Assembly: GCA_003444085.1 (NCBI GenBank)
Contig: DLVL01000087.1
Span: 1 to 34,362 of the forward strand
Direction of reading: 5' to 3'
Origin: Kosmotogaceae bacterium
GTDB lineage: Bacteria; Thermotogota; Thermotogae; Petrotogales; Kosmotogaceae
DNA length: 34,362 nt
The stretch's first letter is position 1, and every line of letters begins with the position of its first letter. The translations under genes and the position numbers were made by a program. Shown here piece after piece: positions 15,832 through 23,554 of this stretch. The notes below the pieces were generated by a model that made no database searches, had not been told where the DNA came from, and saw nothing but the letters and a program-made list of their open reading frames with translations.

Positions 15832-16387
15832 TATCTACGTAGCCCTGATACACTACCCGGTTCTCGGTCGAAGGGGTGGAATCGTTTCGAGTTCTGTTAC
15901 TAATCTAGATGTTCATGATATTGCTAGAACTTGCAGGACTTACAAAATAAAGGGCTATTTTGTTGTCACAAATCTCCCTGCACAGAGAGAGATTGTTGAC
16001 AATGTACTGAATTACTGGCTGAATGAGTTTGGAAGGGAGTACAATCCAAGTCGTTCCGAGGCACTTGCTATTGTTGAGTCTGTATCGTACATTGAAGATA
16101 TGATCGACAGAATAAGGACTATTGAAGGATGCGAACCAGAGCTTGTTTTCACATCTGCCAGGAGAGCTGAAACCAGTATCGGTTATAGCGGTCTGTCAGA
16201 AGCGATTATGGAAAACCCAGCGCCTCATGTGATTCTTTTTGGGACGAGCTGGGGGCTTCCTCAAGAAGTCAAAGACATTTGTGAACACGTGCTTGAACCA
16301 ATCAGAGGACCATCAGATTTCAACCACCTTTCGGTACGTTCGGCAGTGGCAATTGTTCTTGACAGAATAATTGGTGAGATGATATAG
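15821..16387 (+). CDS. SPOUT-superfamily RNA methyltransferase (TM1570-like)
   Basis: A 188-residue protein starting MLSNIYVALIHYPVLGRRGG. The C-terminal half has knotted-fold hallmarks: PHVILFGTSWGLPQEV and a late segment DFNHLSVRSAVAIVLDRIIG that resembles the SAM-binding trefoil knot. It matches what I recall of Thermotoga maritima TM1570, a structurally solved SPOUT protein encoded next to trmD, with unassigned RNA target. GAGAGG (15808-15813) precedes the ATG by 7 bases. The gene overlaps trmD by 11 bases and is followed by rplS, so a tRNA or rRNA substrate is likely. Confidence 0.85.
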   Translation: MLSNIYVALIHYPVLGRRGGIVSSSVTNLDVHDIARTCRTYKIKGYFVVTNLPAQREIVDNVLNYWLNEFGREYNPSRSEALAIVESVSYIEDMIDRIRTIEGCEPELVFTSARRAETSIGYSGLSEAIMENPAPHVILFGTSWGLPQEVKDICEHVLEPIRGPSDFNHLSVRSAVAIVLDRIIGEMI

Positions 16388-16398
16388 GAGGTAAACAA

Positions 16399-16746
16399 AT
16401 GGATCAGTACATTAGAGCACTTGAAAAGGAACACATGCGGGAGGATATTCCTGAATTGAGACCCGGCGATACTGTGAGAGTATATGTGAGAGTTCGCGAA
16501 GGAAATAAGGAGCGAACACAGACATTTGAGGGCTTCATAATCAGAATCAGGGGAAGCGGTACAGGAAGATCTTTTACCGTCAGAAGAGTAGGTGCTGCAG
16601 GGGTCGGGGTTGAGAGAGTCTTTCCTTTCAGCTGTCCATCCCTGGAAAAAGTCCAGGTTCTTCGGAGGGGAAAAGTCCGAAGGGCAAAGCTTTACTATTT
16701 GAGGGATGTAAAAGGGAAGGTAAAGATAAAAGAACGAAGGAGCTGA
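16399..16746 (+). CDS. rplS: 50S ribosomal protein L19
   Basis: A 115-residue protein with the L19 signatures ELRPGDTVRVYVRVREGNKER, RTQTFEGFIIRIRGSGTGRSFTVRR and GVERVFPFSCPSLEKVQVLRRGKVRRAKLYYLR (read in parts). L19 lies at the 30S-50S interface. AGGAGG (16386-16391) is 7 bases before the ATG and overlaps the preceding stop codon. lepB starts 5 bases after its stop. Confidence 0.97.
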   Translation: MDQYIRALEKEHMREDIPELRPGDTVRVYVRVREGNKERTQTFEGFIIRIRGSGTGRSFTVRRVGAAGVGVERVFPFSCPSLEKVQVLRRGKVRRAKLYYLRDVKGKVKIKERRS

Positions 16747-16751
16747 AGAGA

Positions 16752-17606
16752 TTGAAGCCCCCGGATGAAGATAGGAAGAAACAGTCGAAGGTTGCTAAAG
16801 AGCTTTCTGAATGGGGTAAGGCGCTTCTTTATGCCTTGATATTCGGGACGATAATACGGCTGTTCGTCTTTGAGACCATGATGGTTCCGACCGGTTCCAT
16901 GATTCCTTCGATAGAACCGGGAGACCGCCTCTTCGTGGAAAAGATCACGTATCAGTTTGAAGAACCTGATTATGGAGACGTAGTGGTCTTCTGGGTCCCT
17001 TTCAAAGATCTATCTGCAGAGGAAATGCTAAGACCATTTGATAAATTCATGGACTCGTTTTCTCCAAAGGAATTTCGTGGTCATGTGAAATATGTGAAAA
17101 GGCTGGTAGGGAAGCCTGGAGATGTAATTGAACTGGAAGTGGCTCCTGAATACGCTGAAGTTGCAGGGGAAATACTCCTGTTTCCCGTCGACGAACAGCC
17201 AAGATATCGGCTCGTTGTCAACGGAGAGGTAATTGAAGCCTTCGAAGACATGAGATACTCCAGGGTAGGGATATTTGCTGACCCAGATTTCTTCTTCGGT
17301 CTTGCTTACCCAGAACGTGCTGTGTCGGTATATAGGAATTTCTTCCGGGAGTACAGCAAGTACATCGAATACAGATCATACTACGAGCGTGAACTTGTCC
17401 CTCTGGGCATTGAGGACCTGATAGTCGTTGATGCTTCATCAAAGCTGGTTAGTCTAACCATTCCAGAAGGTTTCTATTTCTTCATGGGGGATAACACGCG
17501 GAACAGCTTTGATAGCAGATTCTTCGGGTTTGTTCCGGAGCAGAACATCATTGGGTCACCGATGCTAAGGATTTGGCCATTTTCGAGATTTGGGCCGGGT
17601 CTGTAG
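16752..17606 (+). CDS. lepB: signal peptidase I
   Basis: Cleaves signal peptides from exported proteins at the outer face of the membrane. The 284-residue protein has one N-terminal membrane segment (about 24-42), the nucleophile S49 in PTGSMIPSI, the general base K116 in YVKRLVGKPGD, and box E GDNTRNSFDSRFFGFVP near the C-terminus. About 100 residues separate the Lys motif from box E, including an acidic, aromatic-rich stretch (PDFFFGLAYPERAVSVYRNF), longer than in minimal Gram-positive enzymes. Start is TTG 16752, after AAGGAG 9 bases upstream. It ends the ffh-rpsP cluster and converges on tRNA-Ser. Confidence 0.95.
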   Translation: MKPPDEDRKKQSKVAKELSEWGKALLYALIFGTIIRLFVFETMMVPTGSMIPSIEPGDRLFVEKITYQFEEPDYGDVVVFWVPFKDLSAEEMLRPFDKFMDSFSPKEFRGHVKYVKRLVGKPGDVIELEVAPEYAEVAGEILLFPVDEQPRYRLVVNGEVIEAFEDMRYSRVGIFADPDFFFGLAYPERAVSVYRNFFREYSKYIEYRSYYERELVPLGIEDLIVVDASSKLVSLTIPEGFYFFMGDNTRNSFDSRFFGFVPEQNIIGSPMLRIWPFSRFGPGL

Positions 17607-17613
17607 CGGTGTC

Positions 17614-17702
17614 TGGCGGAGGCGGTGGGACTCGAACCCACACGGGGCTTCCGCCCCACCGATTTTCAAGACCGGCTCCTTAGCCAATTAGGATACGCCT
17701 CC
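17614..17702 (-). tRNA. tRNA-Ser (anticodon TGA), CCA encoded
   Basis: Read on the minus strand: acceptor GGAGGCG pairs with CGCCTCC, anticodon stem CCGGT/ATCGG encloses CTTGAAA (anticodon TGA), followed by a long variable arm (GGGGCGGAAGCCCC) and T-arm GTGGG TTCGAGT CCCAC. The long variable arm and TGA identify serine. Discriminator G and encoded CCA (17616-17614). It lies opposite to the flanking genes lepB and folE2. Confidence 0.97.
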
Positions 17703-17710
17703 GGGACAAG

Positions 17711-17739
17711 ATTATAGCCCTTTTTCCGCGTGTATTCAA
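17711..17739 (-). promoter_or_regulatory. promoter of tRNA-Ser
   Basis: On the minus strand, TTGAAT (17739-17734), a 17-base spacer and a perfect TATAAT (17716-17711), ending 8 bases before the tRNA 5' end. The -35 lies only a few bases from the folE2 ribosome binding site on the other strand. Confidence 0.85.
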
Positions 17740-17748
17740 GAGGTGATC

Positions 17749-18519
17749 ATGAGAGACGTACAAAACGATCGTGATAAAAGGAACATCCCGGTGGATATGG
17801 TCGGTGTCAGGTCGGTGATGTATCCTATAGTTGTCCTGGATAAAGAGAACCAGAATCAAAACACTGTTGGCAGTTTCAACATATGCGTGGACCTTCCAAA
17901 GGACTTTAGAGGTACACACATGTCAAGGTTTATCGAAGTGCTTGACAGTCATAACAAGAAGATTACCCCGAGAAACATGAAGCATATTCTAGACGATATT
18001 CTGCGATCTTTGGACGCCGCTGTAGCGCATCTGAAGGTTGAATTCCCATATTTCATCAGAAAACAGGCACCTGTGTCGAGAGTAGAGAGTTACAGCAGTT
18101 ATAAGTGTTCTTTCACAGCAACCAAGAATAACCACTTTGACTTTGTCCTTGGTGTGTCAGTGCCTGTAATGACTGTATGTCCGTGCTCAAGAGAGATAAG
18201 TGATCGCGGAGCACATAACCAGCGTGCAGAGACTCATGTACAGTTGAGGATGAATAGTTTGGTGTGGATTGAAGATGTCGTTCAGATCGTTGAGGATTCA
18301 GCAAGCTCTCCTGTCTTCAGTCTACTCAAGCGCGAAGACGAGAAATTTGTTACTGAAAACTCCTACGATAATCCAAGGTTTGTAGAGGATTTGTCCAGAG
18401 AGATTGTGCAGAAGCTTGAAATGGACAGAAGAATAAGCTGGTATAAGGTCGAAGTAACAAGCATGGAATCGATCCACAACCACGAAGCGTATGCCTGCAT
18501 AGAAAGGAAAGATGACTGA
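17749..18519 (+). CDS. folE2: GTP cyclohydrolase IB (FolE2)
   Basis: FolE2 converts GTP to dihydroneopterin triphosphate, the first step to folate and to queuosine-type modifications; unlike FolE1 it can use metals other than zinc. The 256-residue protein has the conserved VPVMTVCPCSREISDRGAHNQ (C144, C146, H156) and an N-terminal start MRDVQNDRDKRNIPVD typical of the family, with the late SMESIHNHEAYA. The ATG at 17749 follows GAGGTGATC directly with good spacing; a GTG two codons upstream is part of that site. Its own promoter is unclear, so it may be read through from lepB. rsmG starts inside its end (8-base overlap). Confidence 0.95.
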   Translation: MRDVQNDRDKRNIPVDMVGVRSVMYPIVVLDKENQNQNTVGSFNICVDLPKDFRGTHMSRFIEVLDSHNKKITPRNMKHILDDILRSLDAAVAHLKVEFPYFIRKQAPVSRVESYSSYKCSFTATKNNHFDFVLGVSVPVMTVCPCSREISDRGAHNQRAETHVQLRMNSLVWIEDVVQIVEDSASSPVFSLLKREDEKFVTENSYDNPRFVEDLSREIVQKLEMDRRISWYKVEVTSMESIHNHEAYACIERKDD

Positions 18520-19195
18520 GATTTGCCGCGGACTGGGAATCGATGAAGAGTGCTGCTCTGTGCTTGAGAGATATATCAAGCTGCTTCTGAATTCCCCCGT
18601 GAACCTTACCTCAACCAGAGATCTTCAGGTTGCCTTTGTCAAGCACATTGAAGATGTGGCAATTCCTTTTAGCATCACAGGTATTAAAGGTGATTGCATT
18701 GATATCGGAAGTGGTGGAGGTGTGCCGGGTATTGTTCTGGCTATTCTCTTTCCTCAATCAAGATGGACTCTTTCAGAGTCCAGGCGGCCAAAAGCAACTC
18801 AACTGCTCAGATTCGTCAAAGAGCTATCACTTTCCAGTGTTGAAGTGTCAAATGAAAGAGTTGAGAAGCTTGGAAAGACTCATTATGAAGTGTTTGATAA
18901 CGCGGTCATTCGGGCGGTTGGAAGAGCTGATTTATGTCTTGAGTACGCTGCTCCATTACTAAAGCCTTCAGGGAGCGTGTTCCTCTTCAAGGGGCCTAAT
19001 TGGAGAGACGAACTCCGGTATTCTGCAAAAGCATCTGCTACCCTAGGAATGGATCTTGCTCGCATCATTCCCTACTCGCTTAGCGATCATAGCCAGAGAT
19101 ATCTGATCGAGTATACAAAAATATCATCAACCCCAAACAAGTTTCCGAGGAAACCCGGGCTTGCAACAAAACGACCTTTGGGTGACATGTCATGA
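18512..19195 (+). CDS. rsmG: 16S rRNA (guanine527-N7)-methyltransferase
   Basis: RsmG (GidB) methylates G527 in the 530 loop; its loss gives low-level streptomycin resistance in many bacteria. The 227-residue protein has the SAM-binding motif CIDIGSGGGVPGIVLAI near residues 62-78, SESRRPKATQLLRFVKEL, and AVGRADLCLEYAAPLLKP with GSVFLFKGP, as expected. AAGGAAAG precedes ATG 18512, which overlaps folE2. The C-terminus (KFPRKPGLATKRPLG) is the standard RsmG end. The next gene starts at its stop codon (ATGA overlap). Confidence 0.95.
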   Translation: MTEICRGLGIDEECCSVLERYIKLLLNSPVNLTSTRDLQVAFVKHIEDVAIPFSITGIKGDCIDIGSGGGVPGIVLAILFPQSRWTLSESRRPKATQLLRFVKELSLSSVEVSNERVEKLGKTHYEVFDNAVIRAVGRADLCLEYAAPLLKPSGSVFLFKGPNWRDELRYSAKASATLGMDLARIIPYSLSDHSQRYLIEYTKISSTPNKFPRKPGLATKRPLGDMS

Positions 19196-20025
19196 TCCGG
19201 GTCGTCTCTGAAGAGAGCAGAACTGGTCTGGAGAATATGGCAATGGATGTATCTTTGATGAAACACGCCGAAAGAACAAAGCAGCCTTTCTTCCTTCGAC
19301 TTTATGGTTGGCAGCCACCATGCCTTTCTTTGGGAAGGTTTCAGTCTTCAGATATAATCGATAAAGAGTACCTTCGCAACCGGGGATATGACCTGGTAAG
19401 GAGGCCAACAGGTGGAGGTGCTGTATTACACCTTAGTGAGCTGGCATACTCTGTGATCTTTTTTGGGCAGGCGCTGAAGAAACCTGTTGCTACCGGAGCA
19501 AGACTATATATAGCAATTGGCAGAGCGCTTCAGAATGCGATCGACTTGATGGGTTTATCCACTGTTATCAGTGGACTGCGCTCAAATAAGAGGGAAGACG
19601 TGTGTTTTGGAAGTGCCTCGGTTGGTGAAATAACAGCGGGTGGCCGGAAACTGGTCGGCAGTGCACAGCTACGTTCTGGAAACGTTGTGTTGCAGCACGG
19701 TTCCATAGTAATTAGATCTCATCCTGATGAATATGGAAGCTGTTTTCTTTCATCTCGTCAGAAAACATTGTCAAGGTACATTCAACGCAAAATGTGTGGA
19801 CTAGAGGATGTCCTGGGACAAGATATCGAAGTCGACGCGCTCAAGACTGCGGTAGTAGTTTCTTTTGAGAAGGAATTTCATCAGAAGTCCAGCTACCTGA
19901 ATTCCGGAGACCTGGGCGACAAGTTCTGGGAAGATGTTGAAATCATGAGGAGGTTTTTCTCATCAGATGAATGGAATTCAGGAAGGTTGCCTCTGGATCG
20001 TCGGGACTCCGATAGGCAACCTTGA
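19192..20025 (+). CDS. lipoate-protein ligase A family protein (BPL/LplA/LipB)
   Basis: A 277-residue member of the biotin/lipoyl ligase fold family. Diagnostic segments are LRLYGWQPPCLSLGRFQ near residue 35, RRPTGGGAVLH near 70, and the catalytic lysine in GGRKLVGSAQLR, with LQHGSIVI following. The family attaches lipoate or octanoate to carrier domains such as GcvH or E2 subunits. Which activity (ligase, octanoyltransferase or amidotransferase) cannot be settled from sequence alone. glyA in the same window shows one-carbon metabolism, but no gcv or E2 gene is present here. The gene overlaps rsmG by 4 bases and rsmI by 59 bases. Confidence 0.87.
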   Translation: MIRVVSEESRTGLENMAMDVSLMKHAERTKQPFFLRLYGWQPPCLSLGRFQSSDIIDKEYLRNRGYDLVRRPTGGGAVLHLSELAYSVIFFGQALKKPVATGARLYIAIGRALQNAIDLMGLSTVISGLRSNKREDVCFGSASVGEITAGGRKLVGSAQLRSGNVVLQHGSIVIRSHPDEYGSCFLSSRQKTLSRYIQRKMCGLEDVLGQDIEVDALKTAVVVSFEKEFHQKSSYLNSGDLGDKFWEDVEIMRRFFSSDEWNSGRLPLDRRDSDRQP

Positions 20026-20677
20026 GGACATATCTTCAAGAGCACTCAGGTTATTGAGAGAATCTGCCCTTATCCTCGCCGAGGACACAAGAAGAACCCG
20101 GGCAATGCTTGCTCACTTTGGAATAAAGGGAAAGACGGTCTTCTCACTTAACCAGCACAATGAGCAAAGAAAGATCCCCGAAGTGCTTAGTCGGTTGAAA
20201 GAAGGCCATCATATTGCTCTTGTGAGTGATTCAGGTATGCCCTGTATTTCAGATCCTGGGCAGCGGCTGATAGATACGTGTCATCGCAATCAGATAAAGG
20301 TAGATATCGTGCCAGGTCCCAGTGCGGTCACAGCTGCTATTTCTGCGAGTGGGTTTCCGGCTGCGAAGGTAAGTTTTCTGGGTTTCGTACCCAGGAGCAA
20401 GAGACGAAGAAGGCTTCTGAGAGATGTCTCGGGGATTCTGGAGAGCTCTGCGGTAGTCTTCTTTGATTCGCCAAACAGGATTGTCGAAACGTTGAGTGAT
20501 TGCCTGAATATCCTTGGGGATATCGACTGTTTTGTTGCCAAGGAAATGACTAAGGTACATCAGGAGTTTTTCAGAGGAACTGTGTCCAGGATTATCCAGT
20601 TACTTGAAGGTTTTGAGGTTAAGGGTGAGATAACGGTTGTCTTGTCGAAAGGAGGGACTTCTTGCACTGGTTCTTAG
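19967..20677 (+). CDS. rsmI: 16S rRNA (cytidine1402-2'-O)-methyltransferase
   Basis: RsmI methylates the ribose of C1402 in the decoding centre. The 236-residue protein belongs to the tetrapyrrole-methylase-like fold: LWIVGTPIGNLEDISSRALR at the N-terminus, LAEDTRRTRAML, ALVSDSGMPCISDPGQRL and VPGPSAVTAAISASGFP are all characteristic. The chosen ATG at 19967 lies deep in the preceding gene (59-base overlap); AGGAGG at 19948-19953 is 13 bases away, longer than usual, so the exact start is not certain, but the conserved sequence begins at residue 9 and no later start codon fits better. Confidence 0.93.
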   Translation: MNGIQEGCLWIVGTPIGNLEDISSRALRLLRESALILAEDTRRTRAMLAHFGIKGKTVFSLNQHNEQRKIPEVLSRLKEGHHIALVSDSGMPCISDPGQRLIDTCHRNQIKVDIVPGPSAVTAAISASGFPAAKVSFLGFVPRSKRRRRLLRDVSGILESSAVVFFDSPNRIVETLSDCLNILGDIDCFVAKEMTKVHQEFFRGTVSRIIQLLEGFEVKGEITVVLSKGGTSCTGS

Positions 20678-21318
20678 AGACCCTGAGAAGATTTCTGGCT
20701 CTTACTCCAGCGATTATGGTGACGATAATCGCCCACGAGTACCCACGCTATTTCCTGTACAGACGTCTTAATCCTGACAGGAACGGAGAAGTTAAGCTGC
20801 CATCTCCTGGATTCTTCAGAAGAATCGATCCGATAGGTCTGCTGATGTTCTATCTGTTTAAGTTTGGCTGGTCGAGGAGATATCCTGTGAATTACTGGAA
20901 ATTGAAGCGTAAAGGTACATCTAGAGCGGTATTTACAGCTTTGTCGGGCTTAACAGGAAATCTCCTGGTGGGAGTAATGGCAGGTGTCGTCTTCTATGTG
21001 AGTGGGCTCTCCTCATATGTCACAGAAATCGCCTCTGGAACAGCGGGGTCTCCTCTGTTTTCCTATCTTGCAGATGTGATGTACTGGATAATGATTGTCA
21101 ATCTGAACACTGCTCTGTTCAACATACTGCCTATTCCTCCTTTAGATGGATCCACAGTAATTACGATTATTGCACCACCGCAGTATGTGAACTGGCTTGT
21201 TAAGTATGAACTCTATGGAATAATTGTACTCCTCGCTCTCTCTGCGCTTGGAATCATTCAGATGATCATGTATCCTGTCACGGAGTTCGTTGCTTTTCTG
21301 GCGAGAGTAATTTCCTGA
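20662..21318 (+). CDS. M50 (site-2 protease) family-like membrane protein with altered zinc motif
   Basis: A 218-residue protein with about five membrane segments. It follows the compact bacterial S2P layout: a first helix with the zinc-motif position, then DPIGLLMFYLFKFGWSRRYPVNYWKLK, a central hydrophobic pair, and NILPIPPLDGS in a late helix, which supplies the third metal ligand Asp in true S2Ps. However the zinc motif reads HEYPR (H25, E26, R29) instead of HExxH, so the second His is Arg. It may be a non-catalytic pseudoprotease or use another ligand. TTG start at 20662 after GGAGGG with 5 bases of spacing; overlaps rsmI by 16 bases. Converges on nrnA. Confidence 0.85.
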   Translation: MHWFLETLRRFLALTPAIMVTIIAHEYPRYFLYRRLNPDRNGEVKLPSPGFFRRIDPIGLLMFYLFKFGWSRRYPVNYWKLKRKGTSRAVFTALSGLTGNLLVGVMAGVVFYVSGLSSYVTEIASGTAGSPLFSYLADVMYWIMIVNLNTALFNILPIPPLDGSTVITIIAPPQYVNWLVKYELYGIIVLLALSALGIIQMIMYPVTEFVAFLARVIS

Positions 21319-21324
21319 TTGCTG

Positions 21325-22323
21325 TCAGGAATGTTCTGACTGTAATTGTTTCCTTATAACCTGCAGAAGCTCTTCAAGTGCGTTGCAAAAACCTTCGCTG
21401 CATGTGTGTGTGAATCCTGCTGCATTCTTATGCCCTCCGCCGCCAAAATCCTGGGCAACTTTGGATACATCGAAAGAAGTCTTCGATCTCAGACTGAAAT
21501 GCGCATTGCCCTTGTCGTCTTCAGAGGCAAAAATGGCGACCTCCACGGTATCAATTGCGCGTAGCTCGTTAACAAAGCCACTGAACTCATCTTCTCGAAT
21601 TCCGTATTTAACGAAAGAGTCGTTTCTGAGATAGGAGACAGCAACGAGGCCAGATTGATGAAGCTCCAGATTATTGATCGCATCACGTTTGAGATAAAGG
21701 AATTCTACCCTGTTTCTTTCAAGCACCTGCCTCGCAACGAATGCGGGATCAGCTCCCATTCTTACCAGTTCAGCCGCGTCAGAGAAGACTGTCTCATCGA
21801 CTGTGGAGTATCTGAAGAAACCGGTATCGGTTGCTATGCCAAGGTAATTGACAAGGGCGAGTTCTTCATCATAATCAACCTTCATGAATTTAAGCAGCCT
21901 GAGTATCATCTGTGCCGTTGAAGAATACTCGGGGGCGACCCAGTTCAGCTCTCCAAACATGGTGTTTGTAGTGTGATGATCGATCACAACACTTGGCAGA
22001 CCCTTATCTATCAAGGTCTCAAACCGTCCCAGTCTGTCTTTTGTGGAACTATCAACACATATCAAAAGGTCTGTCTGGCTGACATCCCGACTGAAATCAC
22101 TGATATTGTGAACACACGGAAATCCTTCGAATTCGCTTGGTATTGGCCAGTCTATAGTCGGGACTGCTTGAATACCGAGTTTCCATAGCCCAATAGACAG
22201 GCTCAATACAGATGATATGCAATCTCCATCTGGCATTATATGGCCGCATACAACGGGCGTCTTCGATCTATTGATCATCGAAGCGGTCTGTTCAAGGAGA
22301 CTGAAAGAAGACTGATCTGTCAC
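21325..22323 (-). CDS. nrnA: DHH-family oligoribonuclease / pAp phosphatase (NrnA-like)
   Basis: A 332-residue DHH-DHHA1 phosphoesterase. The N-terminal DHH domain shows CGHIMPDGDCISSVLSL (H28, D32, D34), LICVDSST and VVIDHHTTNTMFGELNWV; the C-terminal DHHA1 domain has FGGGGHKNAAGF. NrnA-type enzymes degrade 2-5 nucleotide RNA (nanoRNA) and dephosphorylate 3'-phosphoadenosine 5'-phosphate, using Mn. The start is GTG, overlapping the stop of the phosphorylase gene by 4 bases and preceded by GGAGGAA, so the two form an operon. Other DHH functions (cyclic-di-AMP cleavage by GdpP-type proteins) are less likely because no PAS/GGDEF or membrane region is present. Confidence 0.9.
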   Translation of the reverse strand: MTDQSSFSLLEQTASMINRSKTPVVCGHIMPDGDCISSVLSLSIGLWKLGIQAVPTIDWPIPSEFEGFPCVHNISDFSRDVSQTDLLICVDSSTKDRLGRFETLIDKGLPSVVIDHHTTNTMFGELNWVAPEYSSTAQMILRLLKFMKVDYDEELALVNYLGIATDTGFFRYSTVDETVFSDAAELVRMGADPAFVARQVLERNRVEFLYLKRDAINNLELHQSGLVAVSYLRNDSFVKYGIREDEFSGFVNELRAIDTVEVAIFASEDDKGNAHFSLRSKTSFDVSKVAQDFGGGGHKNAAGFTHTCSEGFCNALEELLQVIRKQLQSEHS

Positions 22324-23126
22324 ATTTCCTCCAGTGCAACCCGGACTACCTGAGAGAAACGTTGTCTGGCCTTGTTGGCGGCTGAAACGACTTCATTATG
22401 ACTGAGTTTTTCTGATGTAATACCTGAAGCAAAGTTTGTGATACAGGAGAAGACCAGGACTCCCATTCCCAGTGAAACCGCAGTAGATATCTCCGGAACT
22501 GTTGACATTCCGACCATATCGCCACCGAGTTTCTGAAAGGCCTTTATCTCTGCGGGGGTTTCATATGTTGGCCCCAGAACCCAGGTATAAGTGCCCCGCC
22601 TGAGCTCGATATCGAATTCGCGCAGCTTTGCTTCTGTTCTTTCAAGCCAGGTCATGTCGATTGGCGTTATAACTCTTGCAGGGCTTCTCTCTTCTTCAGC
22701 AACGGAAGATGACAATGGTGATTTCAGTCCGAAATTAATATAATCGACTACTCCCACTATGTCGCCTGGTGAGTAGCTGCAGTTGATCGCTCCTGAAGCG
22801 TTGGTAATGATTAGCTTTCTAACCCCAAGCTGCGCAAAGAGCCTTACTGGTGCCACCACATCGTCGATAGTGTGTCCCTCATAATAGTGAAATCTACCCC
22901 GGAGACCAATGACACACTTCCCTGCAAAATCACCAATAACCAGCTGCCCAGAATGTCCTTCAACAGTACTTTCCGGAAATCCTGGTATCTCTGAAAAGTC
23001 GAATTTCACACTGTTTTCAAAGTCGTCTGTCAGGTAACCCAATCCGGAACCAAGAATAATCGCAGCATCTGCGCCTGTGGAAGCTAATGCTTCAGGCAGG
23101 TCGTGACCGTAAATCCTGTCTTGCAT
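22320..23126 (-). CDS. purine nucleoside phosphorylase (class I, trimeric type)
   Basis: Cleaves purine (deoxy)ribonucleosides with phosphate to free base and (deoxy)ribose 1-phosphate. The 268-residue protein has AAIILGSGLGYLTDDF, GRFHYYEGH, ITNASGAINCSYSPGDI, VLGPTYETPAEIKAF and GMSTVPE, with TNFASGI: the set of the PunA/human-PNP class that prefers guanosine and inosine. The start is ATG 23126 with GGAGGTG (23137-23131) upstream, not the ATG at 23168. A consensus -10 (TATAAT) lies upstream at 23162-23157 on the minus strand. It forms an operon with nrnA, so nucleotide recycling links the two. Confidence 0.94.
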   Translation of the reverse strand: MQDRIYGHDLPEALASTGADAAIILGSGLGYLTDDFENSVKFDFSEIPGFPESTVEGHSGQLVIGDFAGKCVIGLRGRFHYYEGHTIDDVVAPVRLFAQLGVRKLIITNASGAINCSYSPGDIVGVVDYINFGLKSPLSSSVAEEERSPARVITPIDMTWLERTEAKLREFDIELRRGTYTWVLGPTYETPAEIKAFQKLGGDMVGMSTVPEISTAVSLGMGVLVFSCITNFASGITSEKLSHNEVVSAANKARQRFSQVVRVALEEM

Positions 23127-23156
23127 GGAACACCTCCAGAACCTTACTGCAGGTTG

Positions 23157-23162
23157 ATTATA
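23157..23162 (-). promoter_or_regulatory. -10 element for phosphorylase-nrnA operon
   Basis: Minus-strand TATAAT, 30 bases upstream of the start codon. No convincing -35 hexamer at 16-18 bases, so the assignment is tentative. Confidence 0.5.
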
Positions 23163-23193
23163 TAACAATACGTGTTAGAATACTCTGAACCTA

Positions 23194-23222
23194 TTGACTT
23201 TGGCTTCCTACTTGAATATAAT
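23194..23222 (+). promoter_or_regulatory. acpP promoter
   Basis: TTGACT (23194-23199), 17-base spacer, TATAAT (23217-23222). It is 33 bases before the acpP ATG. Strong, near-consensus, as suits a highly expressed gene. Confidence 0.88.
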
Positions 23223-23255
23223 CTTCGAGAAACAAAGGAATAGGAGGAGATAATT

Positions 23256-23522
23256 ATGACTTCAGACGAGGTTTTCGAGAGAGTTAAGATCATTGTGGCA
23301 GAGAAACTTGGTATTGAGGAAGATGAGATTTCCTTGAGTTCTGAGCTTGTGGAAGATCTGGGGGCTGATTCTTTGGATCTTGTAGATCTTGTTATGGCGT
23401 TTGAAGATGAATTCGGCACCAAGGTTGAGGATGAGGAAATAGAAAGTATCAACACAGTTGAAGACATCGTGAAATACATCAAGAAAAAGACGGGAGAAAG
23501 CGAAGAGGAAGACGACAACTAG
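23256..23522 (+). CDS. acpP: acyl carrier protein
   Basis: An 88-residue acidic protein that carries growing fatty acyl chains on 4'-phosphopantetheine attached to S39 in LGADSLDLVDLVMAFEDEF. Helix I reads VFERVKIIVAEKLGI and the acidic C-terminus (GESEEEDDN) extends about 10 residues beyond the E. coli protein. AGGAGG (23242-23247) is 8 bases before the ATG. It stands apart from the other fatty acid genes and is followed after 32 bases by the RluA-family gene. Confidence 0.96.
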   Translation: MTSDEVFERVKIIVAEKLGIEEDEISLSSELVEDLGADSLDLVDLVMAFEDEFGTKVEDEEIESINTVEDIVKYIKKKTGESEEEDDN

Positions 23523-23525
23523 CGG

Positions 23526-23550
23526 TCTCCCACATCAAGGCTGGGGGAGA
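23526..23550 (+). promoter_or_regulatory. hairpin sequestering the RBS of the RluA-family gene
   Basis: TCTCCC (23526-23531) is the exact complement of GGGAGA (23545-23550), enclosing a 13-base loop. The 3' arm contains the Shine-Dalgarno GGGGGAG for the next gene, so base pairing would hide it. A weak T-rich stretch follows, so a leaky terminator after acpP is a less likely reading. Confidence 0.45.
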
Positions 23551-23554
23551 TTCT

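Noticed and set aside
21324..21340. Hairpin GTCAG/CTGAC between the M50-like gene and nrnA as terminator
   Set aside because: Only 5 base pairs and no T-run; too weak, and it overlaps the end of nrnA.
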